Source: Streptomyces sp. AC550_RSS872
GTDB lineage: Bacteria; Actinomycetota; Actinomycetes; Streptomycetales; Streptomycetaceae
Length of the DNA stretch: 64,000 nucleotides
Reading direction: 5' to 3'
NCBI RefSeq assembly: GCF_019049285.1
Contig: NZ_JAGMUL010000121.1
Span: 23,802 to 87,801 of the forward strand
The position numbers and the translations under genes are program-made. Positions 35,758 through 43,695 of this stretch are shown here, piece after piece. Under the pieces are notes generated by a model, which was not told where the DNA came from, did not search any database, and saw only the letters and a program-made list of their open reading frames with translations. Position 1 is the stretch's first letter, and each line of letters begins with the position of its first letter.

Positions 35758-36150
35758 ATGACTGATCACCCGAACATTGCCGTGTTTCAGCGGGCCATGG
35801 CCGCCTTCGCGGCAGGCGACATGGAAGCGTTGGCGGAGGTGTTCCACCCTGATGTGGTGTGGCACAACCCCGGCCGGAGCTCGTTGGCCGGCGAGTACCA
35901 CGGTCGTGAGGCCGTCTTCGCTGCGTTCCAGAAGGAGTTCCAGCTCTCCGGGGGTACGTATCGGCCACAACTCCATGATGTGCTCGCCAACGACCAGCAC
36001 ACGGTCGCCCTGCTCCACGTCACGGCCTCGCGTGAGGGCAAGGAGCTCGACATGGACTACGTGATCGTCTTCCACATCCGAGACGGAAGGATCACCGAGG
36101 GTTGGGCCCTGTGGTCCGATCAGAAGGCGTACGACGAGTTCTGGTCGTAG
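35758..36150 (+). CDS. SnoaL-like/NTF2-fold protein
   Basis: 130 residues from the ATG at 35758, preceded by an AGGAGGCTGCG ribosome-binding site. Ketosteroid-isomerase-like cone fold: NIAVFQRAMAAFAAGDMEAL, FHPDVVWHNPGRSSLAGEYH, VFAAFQKEFQ, VIVFHIRDGRITEGWALWSD, with the usual final YDEFW. Members are isomerases, cyclases or small-molecule binders. No pathway partner nearby. Confidence 0.85.
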   Translation: MTDHPNIAVFQRAMAAFAAGDMEALAEVFHPDVVWHNPGRSSLAGEYHGREAVFAAFQKEFQLSGGTYRPQLHDVLANDQHTVALLHVTASREGKELDMDYVIVFHIRDGRITEGWALWSDQKAYDEFWS

Positions 36151-36201
36151 CGACACAAGACCCGCTGCGGTTGGGAGTATCGGAGTGCTCTGGTCGCGGA
36201 T

Positions 36202-36411
36202 TTGTTGGACGATCTCGCCGACACTGGCCCCAACAGTGAACCTTACGAGCAGCTGGCCATCGCATACCGTGACCTGCGCGAAGCCGCACGCCTGCTCACC
36301 ACGCACTGCCGCGCTTGGAGCGGAGCCGGAAAGCTGGCTCTGCGGCAACCCGCGTGGCGAACGCAGGCCGTGTGCGATGACGGCGTCGGCTTGGGCGTGG
36401 TGGTCATCTGA
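36202..36411 (+). CDS. Short hypothetical ORF
   Basis: LLDDLADTGPNSEPYEQLAI then AYRDLREAARLLTTHC is plausibly a real amphipathic helical segment, but the remainder is low quality and no good start is seen. Possibly the fragment of a longer gene. Confidence 0.25.
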   Translation: MLDDLADTGPNSEPYEQLAIAYRDLREAARLLTTHCRAWSGAGKLALRQPAWRTQAVCDDGVGLGVVVI

Positions 36412-36493
36412 CGATGCGTCGTCGCGGGCCCTGGCGGTGCTCCACAAACATCAGGGGTGTGCTGGGCGCAGGTCAGAGCTCCGTGCCGTTCGG

Positions 36494-36775
36494 TCAGCTG
36501 AGCAGCCTGCTCAGTAGGCCTTCGCCTGCGTCTTGGTCAGAACTCTGTGCGGCCGGAGTCTCGGGTCGGTCGGGAATGCCTCCGATTCGGTTCACGCCGT
36601 GCCTGGGTGACGAGCTCGGCATTTCATGTCCGACCTGGTCTGGCTGGTCGTTCCCGGAAGCGGATTGAACGATGATGCCGCTGTTCTCTTCGTCCTCGGC
36701 GGTGGCTGGGCCAAGGGCGCCGAGGACTGCTGCGGCAGCCATGGCGGTTACGGTCAGGAGGTTGCGGATGCGCAT
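36494..36775 (-). CDS. Small secreted protein
   Basis: 93 residues from the ATG at 36775. Signal peptide: RIRNLLTVTAMAAAAVLGAL then GPATAEDEE, with cleavage likely after ATA. The mature part is acidic and Gly/Pro/Ser-rich without cysteines and ends EGLLSRLLS. Low complexity; function unknown. Upstream are AT-rich bases (36815-36850), a likely promoter. Confidence 0.5.
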   Translation of the reverse strand: MRIRNLLTVTAMAAAAVLGALGPATAEDEENSGIIVQSASGNDQPDQVGHEMPSSSPRHGVNRIGGIPDRPETPAAQSSDQDAGEGLLSRLLS

Positions 36776-37755
36776 GTGGGGCGTTCTCCGTTCGAGTGCG
36801 GAACATTTGGACAGGGCCGTTATCATCATCAACAAATTTGGGCTTTTTCGGCCCAATGAGCCCATCTGTGGGCGAGGCGTCCCATAAAGCGAGTGGACTG
36901 TGGCGGGGGAGTGCCGGCCGCTGTGCTCGTGCGTTGATGCGCCACCCGGCGGACGCAGCCTCCGTCTGTGCGCGCAGCTCGTCCTCGCTGCGCCCGGTGC
37001 GGTTCCGCCTCGTTGGCCACGGTCGGCAGGGGCAGGCCCTCTGCCGCGGAGGCGGGAGGGTTCGCCGCGAACGGTGCGCGGCCGGCCTGATGCGTGGGTG
37101 CCATGCCGCCCGTGATGCCGTTCGCGCGGGCCTGACGTCAGCCGGCGACACCGTAGCAGCAGGTGCCCGCAACATCACGGCCGTGTTCTCGCAGATCTAA
37201 CCACCTCGGTGACGATCGCTTGCACTAGCACGTCGTTGACCTGCCGGGCAGTCACGAGGCCGCGATAGACAAGCACCGTCATTGGCCGCACACAAGAGCC
37301 GCCATAGCCCGACCAGGGTGGCTGTCACGCAACTTGGGACGATGGCCGCGACTCCTGCATTCACCTTGAGATCGGCTTCGGCGGCGGTCAGTAGGTCATA
37401 GTCCCCGTAAGTGGCTGTTGTTGTTCCGAACTTGAGGAGTGCTGGTCGAACGGGAGTCACCTGAACTCCCGACCCGACCGGTCCTCCTCCGCCGTCGTGA
37501 CCTCCGGTACATCACATCGAGCGGCAGTACGACCGCGCGCACCGGGTGGACGTCACGTCGCCGAGGTGCCCGGCCGCGCGGCGAGGCCAGGGCACCCACA
37601 GGCACGACGCCTGGCGTACCGCCACCACCAGCGTCCTCGCAGCAGTGCGCAGCTTGTCACCCGAGCGGTGGGAGGCGAGGACGTCCGCAGTAGCCAACCG
37701 GCGGCGACTGTGAAATCGCTGTCCGATCACCGGAGCACGGTGATAGACATCCGGC
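36776..37755. other. Nearly 1 kb without a supported gene
   Basis: Several open frames exist on both strands but none shows a recognisable domain or codon pattern. There is a short AT-rich segment at 36815-36850. Nothing else that I can support. Confidence 0.35.
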
Positions 37756-38556
37756 GTGGAAAAGAATCTTGAGTTCCCTGGCCTGCTGCGACTGATCGAC
37801 GAACGGTCGACCGCATTCCGCGCCGCGGTCGCCGCCGCGCCCAGTCTTGACGCACAGGTGCCCACGTGCCCCGGGTGGACGCTGTTCGATCTGGTGAAGC
37901 ACCTGGGTGGGGGAGACCGTTTCTGGGCCGCCATCGTCGGTGCGGGGCCTGCCGACGCTCCCCCGGCCGAGGCCGCCGCTGCGCGTGCCGCTCTGGTAGC
38001 GCCGCGGGAGCGTGAGGCCCTGCTGGCCTGGCTGGCCGCGTCGACGCAGCTTCTGCTGAGCGCCCTGCGCGAGGCCGGACCGGAGAGCGGTTGCTGGACG
38101 TGGTGGCCTGCGTCGCAGTCACCGCCAACCTCCGGCGGTGTCGCCCGGCACCGGGTCCAGGAGACCGCGGTGCACACGTACGACGCCCAGCTCGCCTGGG
38201 GCGCCCCGCAGCCGCTGCCGGTCGAGGTGGTACTCGACGGTGTGGAGGAGTTCCTGTTCACCGTCTGCGGAACGCCGAGTGCTTGGCCGCACAAGCCCAC
38301 GGCCTTCGACTTCCACGCCGCCGAGGGCCGCTCCTGGCGCCTCACGGTCGACGGCGACGGCGCACGCTCCACCCGCATCCCCGCGCCCACTGCCGCGACC
38401 GGCGAGGACTCGGACGCAGCCGGCGCCTCCATCCATGGCACGGCCAGTGAGTTGGTCCTCTACTTGTACGACCGGATCCAGGCCGATTCCTTGCACGTTG
38501 ACGGAGATGCAGGGCTGCTCGACCTGCTCCGCGCCTGGGAGCCGGAGGAGAAGTAG
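37756..38556 (+). CDS. Mycothiol-dependent maleylpyruvate isomerase-family protein
   Basis: 266 residues from the GTG at 37756. N-terminal DinB-like four-helix domain: VPTCPGWTLFDLVKHLGGGD with the metal-binding His, and later VARHRVQETAVHTYDAQLAW, the second His block of the MDMPI_N fold. C-terminal MDMPI_C-like domain (ASIHGTASELVLYLYDRI). Family members use mycothiol to process electrophiles; the particular substrate is unknown. Confidence 0.85.
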   Translation: MEKNLEFPGLLRLIDERSTAFRAAVAAAPSLDAQVPTCPGWTLFDLVKHLGGGDRFWAAIVGAGPADAPPAEAAAARAALVAPREREALLAWLAASTQLLLSALREAGPESGCWTWWPASQSPPTSGGVARHRVQETAVHTYDAQLAWGAPQPLPVEVVLDGVEEFLFTVCGTPSAWPHKPTAFDFHAAEGRSWRLTVDGDGARSTRIPAPTAATGEDSDAAGASIHGTASELVLYLYDRIQADSLHVDGDAGLLDLLRAWEPEEK

Positions 38557-38804
38557 GACGTAGCGGGGGCGGTTGGCCGGGCCTCGAGCCGGTAGGACAC
38601 GATTCTTCGCCGGGTTCGTCAGTCGCGGCACCGGGCTCGAACCCGCGAGGCGGCCTCGGGGCGTCACCAAGCCGACCGTCTACCTGGGGGGCAGTGCGAG
38701 TTTGTCCGTCCCAGCGATCATGAGAAGCGACGCGACTGCCGTCGTCCCGATCTCGTCGAGAAGTCAGTCGATCGGGTGACTGCGGCGGCTGCCGTGCATG
38801 AGAG
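38557..38804. other. Intergenic stretch with a tRNA T-arm-like segment
   Basis: On the minus strand 38620-38645 contains GGGTTCGAGCCCGGTGCCGC, reminiscent of a tRNA T-arm and 3' acceptor. No matching 5' acceptor, D-arm or anticodon arm was found upstream, so at best it is an attachment-site remnant. Confidence 0.25.
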
Positions 38805-38862
38805 CAGGGCCTCTTGGTAGCTCGAAGGGTGTCGAATCCAACGTGCGGTCCAGGAGGCCCTG
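38805..38862. repeat. Inverted repeat upstream of the IS5 transposase
   Basis: CAGGGCCTCTTGG (38805-38817) and CCAGGAGGCCCTG (38850-38862) are inverted with one mismatch. Possibly an IS end or a terminator protecting the element from read-through. Confidence 0.45.
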
Positions 38863-38962
38863 TTGTCGCATTTCTACGGCAACGCGGGAGTTGGGGTCCA
38901 CTTCGGCCACTCTCGCGTGTGACTGTCTGGCTCACAGGTTCGGGAACGCCAGAGACCACGGG

Positions 38963-39781
38963 GTGCGCGAGCGTCGGTATCCCACCGACATGTCGGACGC
39001 CGAGTGGGCGGTGGTCCGGCCGCTGCTGCCGGTGCCGGGCTCGCTGCGGGGCCGGGGCGGGCAACCGGAGGCTTATTGCCACCGCGCGATGCTGGACGCG
39101 ATCCGCTACCTGGTCGACAACGGCACGAAGTGGCGGGCCATGCCTGCCGACTTCCCACCGTGGGACCGGGTCTACGCGTTCTTCCGGCGCTGGCGCAACC
39201 ACGATCTGGTCCGCGAGTTCCACGACCGGCTCCGCCGCCTGGTCCGCGAGCGGGCCGGGCGGGACTCGGAGCCGGGCGCGGGCGTGATCGACTCGCAGTC
39301 GGTCAAAGCGGACGCGGTCGTCGGCTCTGACAGCCGCGGCTTGGACGGCGGCAAGCTGATCAACGGGCGCAAGCGGCACGTCGTGGCCGACACCCTTGGC
39401 CTGCTGCTCTCGGTGATGGTCACCGCAGCGGATGTGGGCGACCGCGCCGCGGCCCAGGTCCTGCTCACCCAGGTCACTGCCGCGCACCACCTGCTGGCCC
39501 TGGTCTGGGCCGACGGCAGATACACCGGCAGCCTCGTCGAGTACTGCCTCGCGGCCCTCGCCCTGGTCCTCTCCATCGTCAAACGCAGCGACGATATGCG
39601 CGGCTTCCTCGTGCTGCCCAAGCGGTGGATCGTCGAGCGGTTCTTCGCCCACTTGATGCGAAGTCGCCGTCTCGTGCGCGACTTCGAGCGTTCCATCGCC
39701 AGCGCGGAGGCGATGGTCTACTGGTCGATGACGATGCTCATGACCCGCCGCGTTGCCCGGCCACGTCCTTCGGGAGCGTGA
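38963..39781 (+). CDS. IS5-family transposase, intact
   Basis: 272 residues from the GTG at 38963. DUF4096-type start (YPTDMSDAEWAVVRPLLPVP), GTKWRAMPADFPPWDRVYAF, catalytic residues in GVIDSQSVKADAVVG (Asp), LALVWADGRYTG (Asp) and KRWIVERFFAHLMRSRRLVR (Glu). The frame is uninterrupted, so this is the only clearly complete DDE transposase in the window. Terminal repeats were not located with confidence. Confidence 0.85.
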   Translation: MRERRYPTDMSDAEWAVVRPLLPVPGSLRGRGGQPEAYCHRAMLDAIRYLVDNGTKWRAMPADFPPWDRVYAFFRRWRNHDLVREFHDRLRRLVRERAGRDSEPGAGVIDSQSVKADAVVGSDSRGLDGGKLINGRKRHVVADTLGLLLSVMVTAADVGDRAAAQVLLTQVTAAHHLLALVWADGRYTGSLVEYCLAALALVLSIVKRSDDMRGFLVLPKRWIVERFFAHLMRSRRLVRDFERSIASAEAMVYWSMTMLMTRRVARPRPSGA

Positions 39782-39975
39782 ATCGGCCAGGTGCCGGCTC
39801 GATCAGCCAGCCGCGCGCCGTCAGCCGCTTGGCCTTCGATCGCAGTGCCTCCACCTTTCCCGGTAGGGGGTCCAGGCCGAAGCAGACGGCCATCTCCTGG
39901 CACGTCAACGCTCCTTGACCGAGTCGGTTACGGTCGCTGAGGGCCTGCAGGATGCGCCGGGAGCTGTATCTGCCC
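39738..39975 (-). pseudogene. IS-associated HTH protein relic
   Basis: RRILQALSDRNRLGQGALTC, QEMAVCFGLDPLPGKVEALR and SKAKRLTARGWLIEPAPGRF: a C-terminal winged helix of the orphan type that accompanies Streptomyces transposases, similar in plan to the one at 27.5-27.9 kb. Truncated upstream by IS701 relic sequence; its 3' end overlaps the end of the IS5 element. Confidence 0.5.
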
Positions 39976-40820
39976 AAGTCCTGGACCTCGGATCCGGACC
40001 GCTGCGCAGGGGCGAAGATTCCCGACGAGCGTGCGTTCGCCAAGGGCGATCTTGCGAAGGCCGTCATCATGCGGGCCCTGGCCTCGCCGCTGCCGATCGC
40101 CTGGGTGACCGCCGACTCGGCCTACGGCCAGGAGTGGCGGCTGCGCCGCATGCTGGAGGAAACCGGCGTCAGTTATGTCCTGGCCGTGCCGAAGTCCCAG
40201 CACGTGCACGCCGTCGGCCGCATCGACTTCGCCATCGCTCAGGCCCCCGAGGACGCCTGGGAACGCCACTCCTGCGGGGCCGGCGCGAAGGGGCCGCGCG
40301 TCTACGACTGGGCGGCAGCGAGGCTACCCGCGATCGACGACTTCGACGGCGATGCGCCCACCCACGACCGGTGGGTGCCGGCCCGCCGCAGCCTGGCCCG
40401 CCCGGACGAGATCGCCTACTACCTTGCCTATGCGCAGGTCGGTACCCCCGTCGCCGAACTGGTACGGATCGCCGGGACGCGCTGGGCGATCGAGGAGGCT
40501 TTCCAGGCCGCGAAGAACGAGTGCGGCCTGGATCAGTACGAGGTCCGCCGGTATCCGGGCTGGTACCGGCACATCACCCTGGCCATGCTCGCCCACGCCT
40601 TCCTCGCCGCCATGGCCGCCGGGGCGGAAAGGGGGGCCGCAGAATCGGTTCCGGCGATCTCGCCCCGCTCACCGTGGCGGAAATCCGGCGACTCCTGGCA
40701 ACTGGCCGCAACGCACGCCGCTGTCACTACCGCCGCAGCACCCGAAGTCACGAACTCCCGCCACCTGACGGCACATCAGTCAAGTACACTCTCGAACACG
40801 CCCCTGACCAGCAGGAATAG
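39952..40820 (+). pseudogene. IS701-family transposase relic (C-terminal part)
   Basis: RELYLPKSWTSDPDRCAGAK, IAWVTADSAYGQEWRLRRML, VSYVLAVPKSQ and ELVRIAGTRWAIEEAFQAAK are catalytic-core blocks including the second Asp and the Glu. The N-terminal third is missing. Near 40630, at a run of six G, the frame shifts and the true C-terminus (LAPLTVAEIRRLLATG, RCHYRR) continues in the next frame. Confidence 0.7.
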
Positions 40821-40854
40821 CGAACTGCAACTCGAGTACTAGATGCTTCCGGGC

Positions 40855-41035
40855 CTGGAGAAAACGGTGCCATCACCGCCCTGTTGGAGTGCCTGATCGC
40901 CGAAGCTGCCCGCCCGGGCAAGACAGACCTATTACTGGTCAGCGTGGACTTCACGATCGCCCGTGCTCACCATGACGCAGCCGGTCGCATGGACCGACGC
41001 CTACGAACGAGTCGCCAACTCCCGGGCACGCCGTG
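40855..41035 (+). pseudogene. IS5-type transposase relic
   Basis: GAITALLECLIAEAARPGKT then DLLLVSVDFTIARAHHDAAG: the catalytic-Asp block (VSVDSTIARAHQHAAG in relatives). No start, quickly followed by stops. A short remnant. Confidence 0.5.
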
Positions 41036-41223
41036 AGGCGAAGCACCCACATTGAACTGCAGGAACCCCCTTTCAGCGAGTAGCCAGCACGGCGGAGGTG
41101 AGGCGATCGACGGCCGCGCATGCGCGCTCTGTTCCGCTCCCGTCGACGTGGTGATGGTCTCCAGCGTGAGCCAAGGGGCTTCGGAGCTGGTGTCAGGGTT
41201 GGCATGGTGCCGTCCGGGCATGG

Positions 41224-41406
41224 TCAGCGGTAGGCAGCGACGGCGGCGAAGTAGATGCCGAGGCCGGTGGCCGCGGCGAACGCGCCGGTGAGGATTGCGT
41301 CGGGGATGCCGGCGCCGGATCGGTGGGCGAGCAGTCCCGCGCTGATCGCGACGTTGAGGGCCACGGACAAGGCGAGCAGCAGGGACAGGATCTGGAGCAG
41401 ACTCAT
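41224..41406 (-). CDS. Small hydrophobic protein, companion of the first NTPase
   Basis: 60 residues from the ATG at 41406, preceded by a strong AGGGGAG ribosome-binding site. Two predicted membrane helices: LLQILSLLLALSVALNVAIS and AILTGAFAAATGLGIYFAAV, with a short AHRSGAGIP loop. It diverges from the NTPase gene at 41647 with a 240-bp gap. The mirror arrangement at 46.7-47.0 kb repeats the layout. Role unknown; membrane effector or regulator of the NTPase is inference. Confidence 0.7.
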   Translation of the reverse strand: MSLLQILSLLLALSVALNVAISAGLLAHRSGAGIPDAILTGAFAAATGLGIYFAAVAAYR

Positions 41407-41646
41407 TGCGTGCACTCCCCTGGATGAGGCCGGCGCCCCGGGTGAATGGGTGCGGACTGGATGAAGTCCGACGCTGGCCGTCCAGGTGGGCTGTCCAGCA
41501 GGGGTCTGGCGCGGATTGGACACGTCCTGGGTGAACCGGCCGCTGGCCGCCGGGGGTGCAGGACAGGGCGGAGCGAAAGCAAGGCGCGTGTTCAAGGATT
41601 CGATCCAGACCCCCAGCGCTGTGCACAGAGACGGAGGGAAGCGGGG

Positions 41647-43584
41647 ATGACGGAGCACGGGACCGGGGCACGGGAACCCGCCTTCGCCGACCTGATGTCC
41701 GAACTGGCCTCATTCCGCAACGGCCAGCTACTGCGTCGGCCCTCGGACCGGATCCTGGCCAGGGCTGCCGGAGTCAGCCCAACCACGATCGGGGACTGGC
41801 TGCGCGCGGACCGCTTTCCGCAACAAGTCGGTCCGCTGCTCGCCGTTCTACGGGCGCTGCGGGGCCAAGCCAACCTCGCCGGACTGGCCGATGACCAGGC
41901 GGCGGCTGCGCTGCTGGACCCTAAACGCTGGCGGCGTGCTTACCAAGCCGAGGCTGATCGGCGTGCGTCGGCCACGCGCGTCGCGGTGCAGGCCCAGCAG
42001 GGACAGACCGTCCTGGAGCGGATGCGGCCGGGCTGGCCGCTGAGCGAGGTGACCGACCCGCTGCAATTCGAGGTGCACCGCGCGATCGACTCCCCGATCG
42101 CCGGCCTGCCCGTGCTGCCGCCGTATGTGCGGCGCGCGCATGACCGGGAGCTGGGCGAAGTCGTGGCGCGGGCGGCCGCCGGTACCAGCCAGATCGCGGT
42201 GCTAGTGGGCGGGTCGTCGACCGGCAAGACCCGCGCCTGCTGGGAGGCCCTCAACCTGCTGCGCGAGCGGGACGACCCGTGGCGGCTGTGGCATCCCATC
42301 GACCCCACCCGGCCCGAGGCCGCCCTCGCCGAACTGAAGGACATCGCACCGTACACGGTGGTGTGGCTGAACGAGGCTCAGTTCTACCTGGCGGACGGCA
42401 CGGTGGGTGAGCGGGTCGCCGCGGGGCTGCGCAGCTTGCTGCGTGAGCCGGGACGAGGACCGGTGTTGGTGCTGGGTACCGTCTGGCCCGGTCATTGGTC
42501 CACCATGACCACCCCGCCCGCCGACGCGGCGGTTGACCCGCATGCCCAGGCCCGTGCGCTGCTCACCGGACACGACGTGCCTGTCCCCGAGACGTTCACG
42601 GACACCGAACGACAACTCCTGGCCCGTGCATCCAAGGACGATCCGCGTCTGCAGCAGGCCGCCGCGCGGGCTGAGCAGGGTCAGATCACCCAGTATCTGG
42701 CCGGCGCTCCCGCACTGCTGGACCGCTACCGCAGCGCCCCCGCTCCCGCCCGGGCTCTGATCACCGCTGCCATGGACGCCCGGCGCCTGGGCCACGGTCC
42801 GGCCCTGCCCCGCGCGGTGCTGGAAGCAGCCGCCGAGGGATACCTTACCGACGCCCAGTACGACCTTCTCGAGGACGACTGGCTCGACCGGGCCCTTGCC
42901 TACACCGCCACGCCCGTGCACGGCACCCGCGGACCACTGTCCCGCATCCGTCCCCGCCCCGGCCATCCCCATCCTGCCCAGCCCTCATATCGCCTCGCCG
43001 ACTACCTCGAACAGCACGCTCACACCACGCGCCATGCCACTCCCGCACCGGCCGCCCTGTGGCACGCCTTGATCGACCACGCCCCTCCCACCGACCGCAT
43101 CACCCTCCAGCGCGCAGCCGTCGAACGCGGACTGCTGCGTACCGCCGCCGGCTTCGACGCCGTTACTGTCTCCGCGCCCGACATCCAGAGCGCGCAGCTG
43201 ACAGGCGAAGAACTCGTCTGGATCGAGCAGGACGCCACACGCATCCCCACCCCGGCGCAACTCATGGACGACCTCCTCCCGGCGTTGAAGAAGCTCGGTC
43301 GGATGGAGCAGGCGATCAGGAAGTACCAGGCCCTCACCGATACCGACGACAACTTCGATTGGCCGTGGATGGCAGCTCGGCTGCTGGAGGAGGTGGGGCG
43401 GGTGGAGGAGGCCATGAGCTGGTACTTCCGCGCCGCCGAGGCCGGTTCCCCGCGCGCTCTGTCGGCGGCGGTCTGGATGCTGCGAAAGGCAGGGCGGCCG
43501 CAGGAGGGGGTCCGCTTGTATCGGTTCGGATGGCAACCAGATGGTTCGATCGCCGTTCCGTGGAGTGCTCTGCCGAAGCGGTAG
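41647..43584 (+). CDS. HTH/P-loop NTPase with C-terminal TPR-like helices (645 aa)
   Basis: Starts at the ATG at 41647 (GGAGGGA upstream). Residues about 15-75 look like an XRE-type HTH (RILARAAGVSPTTIGDWLRA). Linker with LPPYVRRAHDRELGEVV. P-loop GGSSTGKT (188-195) followed by RACWEAL; Walker-B-like strand TVVWLNEAQFYL, with Asn where Asp is usual; PVLVLGTVWPGHW, DPHAQARALL, ITQYLAGAPALLDRYR and AAEGYLTDAQYDLLEDDWLD are shared with the convergent paralogue. C-terminal helical repeats (LGRMEQAIRKYQALTDTDD; GRVEEAMSWYFRAAEAGSPR) and end motif PDGSIAVPW. STAND-like sensor NTPase is the closest description; the function is unknown. Confidence 0.8.
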   Translation: MTEHGTGAREPAFADLMSELASFRNGQLLRRPSDRILARAAGVSPTTIGDWLRADRFPQQVGPLLAVLRALRGQANLAGLADDQAAAALLDPKRWRRAYQAEADRRASATRVAVQAQQGQTVLERMRPGWPLSEVTDPLQFEVHRAIDSPIAGLPVLPPYVRRAHDRELGEVVARAAAGTSQIAVLVGGSSTGKTRACWEALNLLRERDDPWRLWHPIDPTRPEAALAELKDIAPYTVVWLNEAQFYLADGTVGERVAAGLRSLLREPGRGPVLVLGTVWPGHWSTMTTPPADAAVDPHAQARALLTGHDVPVPETFTDTERQLLARASKDDPRLQQAAARAEQGQITQYLAGAPALLDRYRSAPAPARALITAAMDARRLGHGPALPRAVLEAAAEGYLTDAQYDLLEDDWLDRALAYTATPVHGTRGPLSRIRPRPGHPHPAQPSYRLADYLEQHAHTTRHATPAPAALWHALIDHAPPTDRITLQRAAVERGLLRTAAGFDAVTVSAPDIQSAQLTGEELVWIEQDATRIPTPAQLMDDLLPALKKLGRMEQAIRKYQALTDTDDNFDWPWMAARLLEEVGRVEEAMSWYFRAAEAGSPRALSAAVWMLRKAGRPQEGVRLYRFGWQPDGSIAVPWSALPKR

Positions 43585-43695
43585 AACACCCGACCGCCGC
43601 AGTCGGACTATGGACCGGTGCCCGCAGATTCGCGGCCGTGCGCAGAGCTTGCTTGGCGGGACGTGTCCGGCAAGACCCGGGAGGACCTGAATCGG

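Noticed and set aside
36776..37755. Several 70-180-codon open frames on both strands
   Set aside because: None has a recognisable domain, signal peptide or convincing start; treated as non-coding.
38606..38650. Possible tRNA gene on the minus strand
   Set aside because: Only a T-arm-like GGGTTCGAGCCC segment and a possible 3' acceptor are seen; no pairing 5' acceptor strand, D-arm or anticodon arm could be found.
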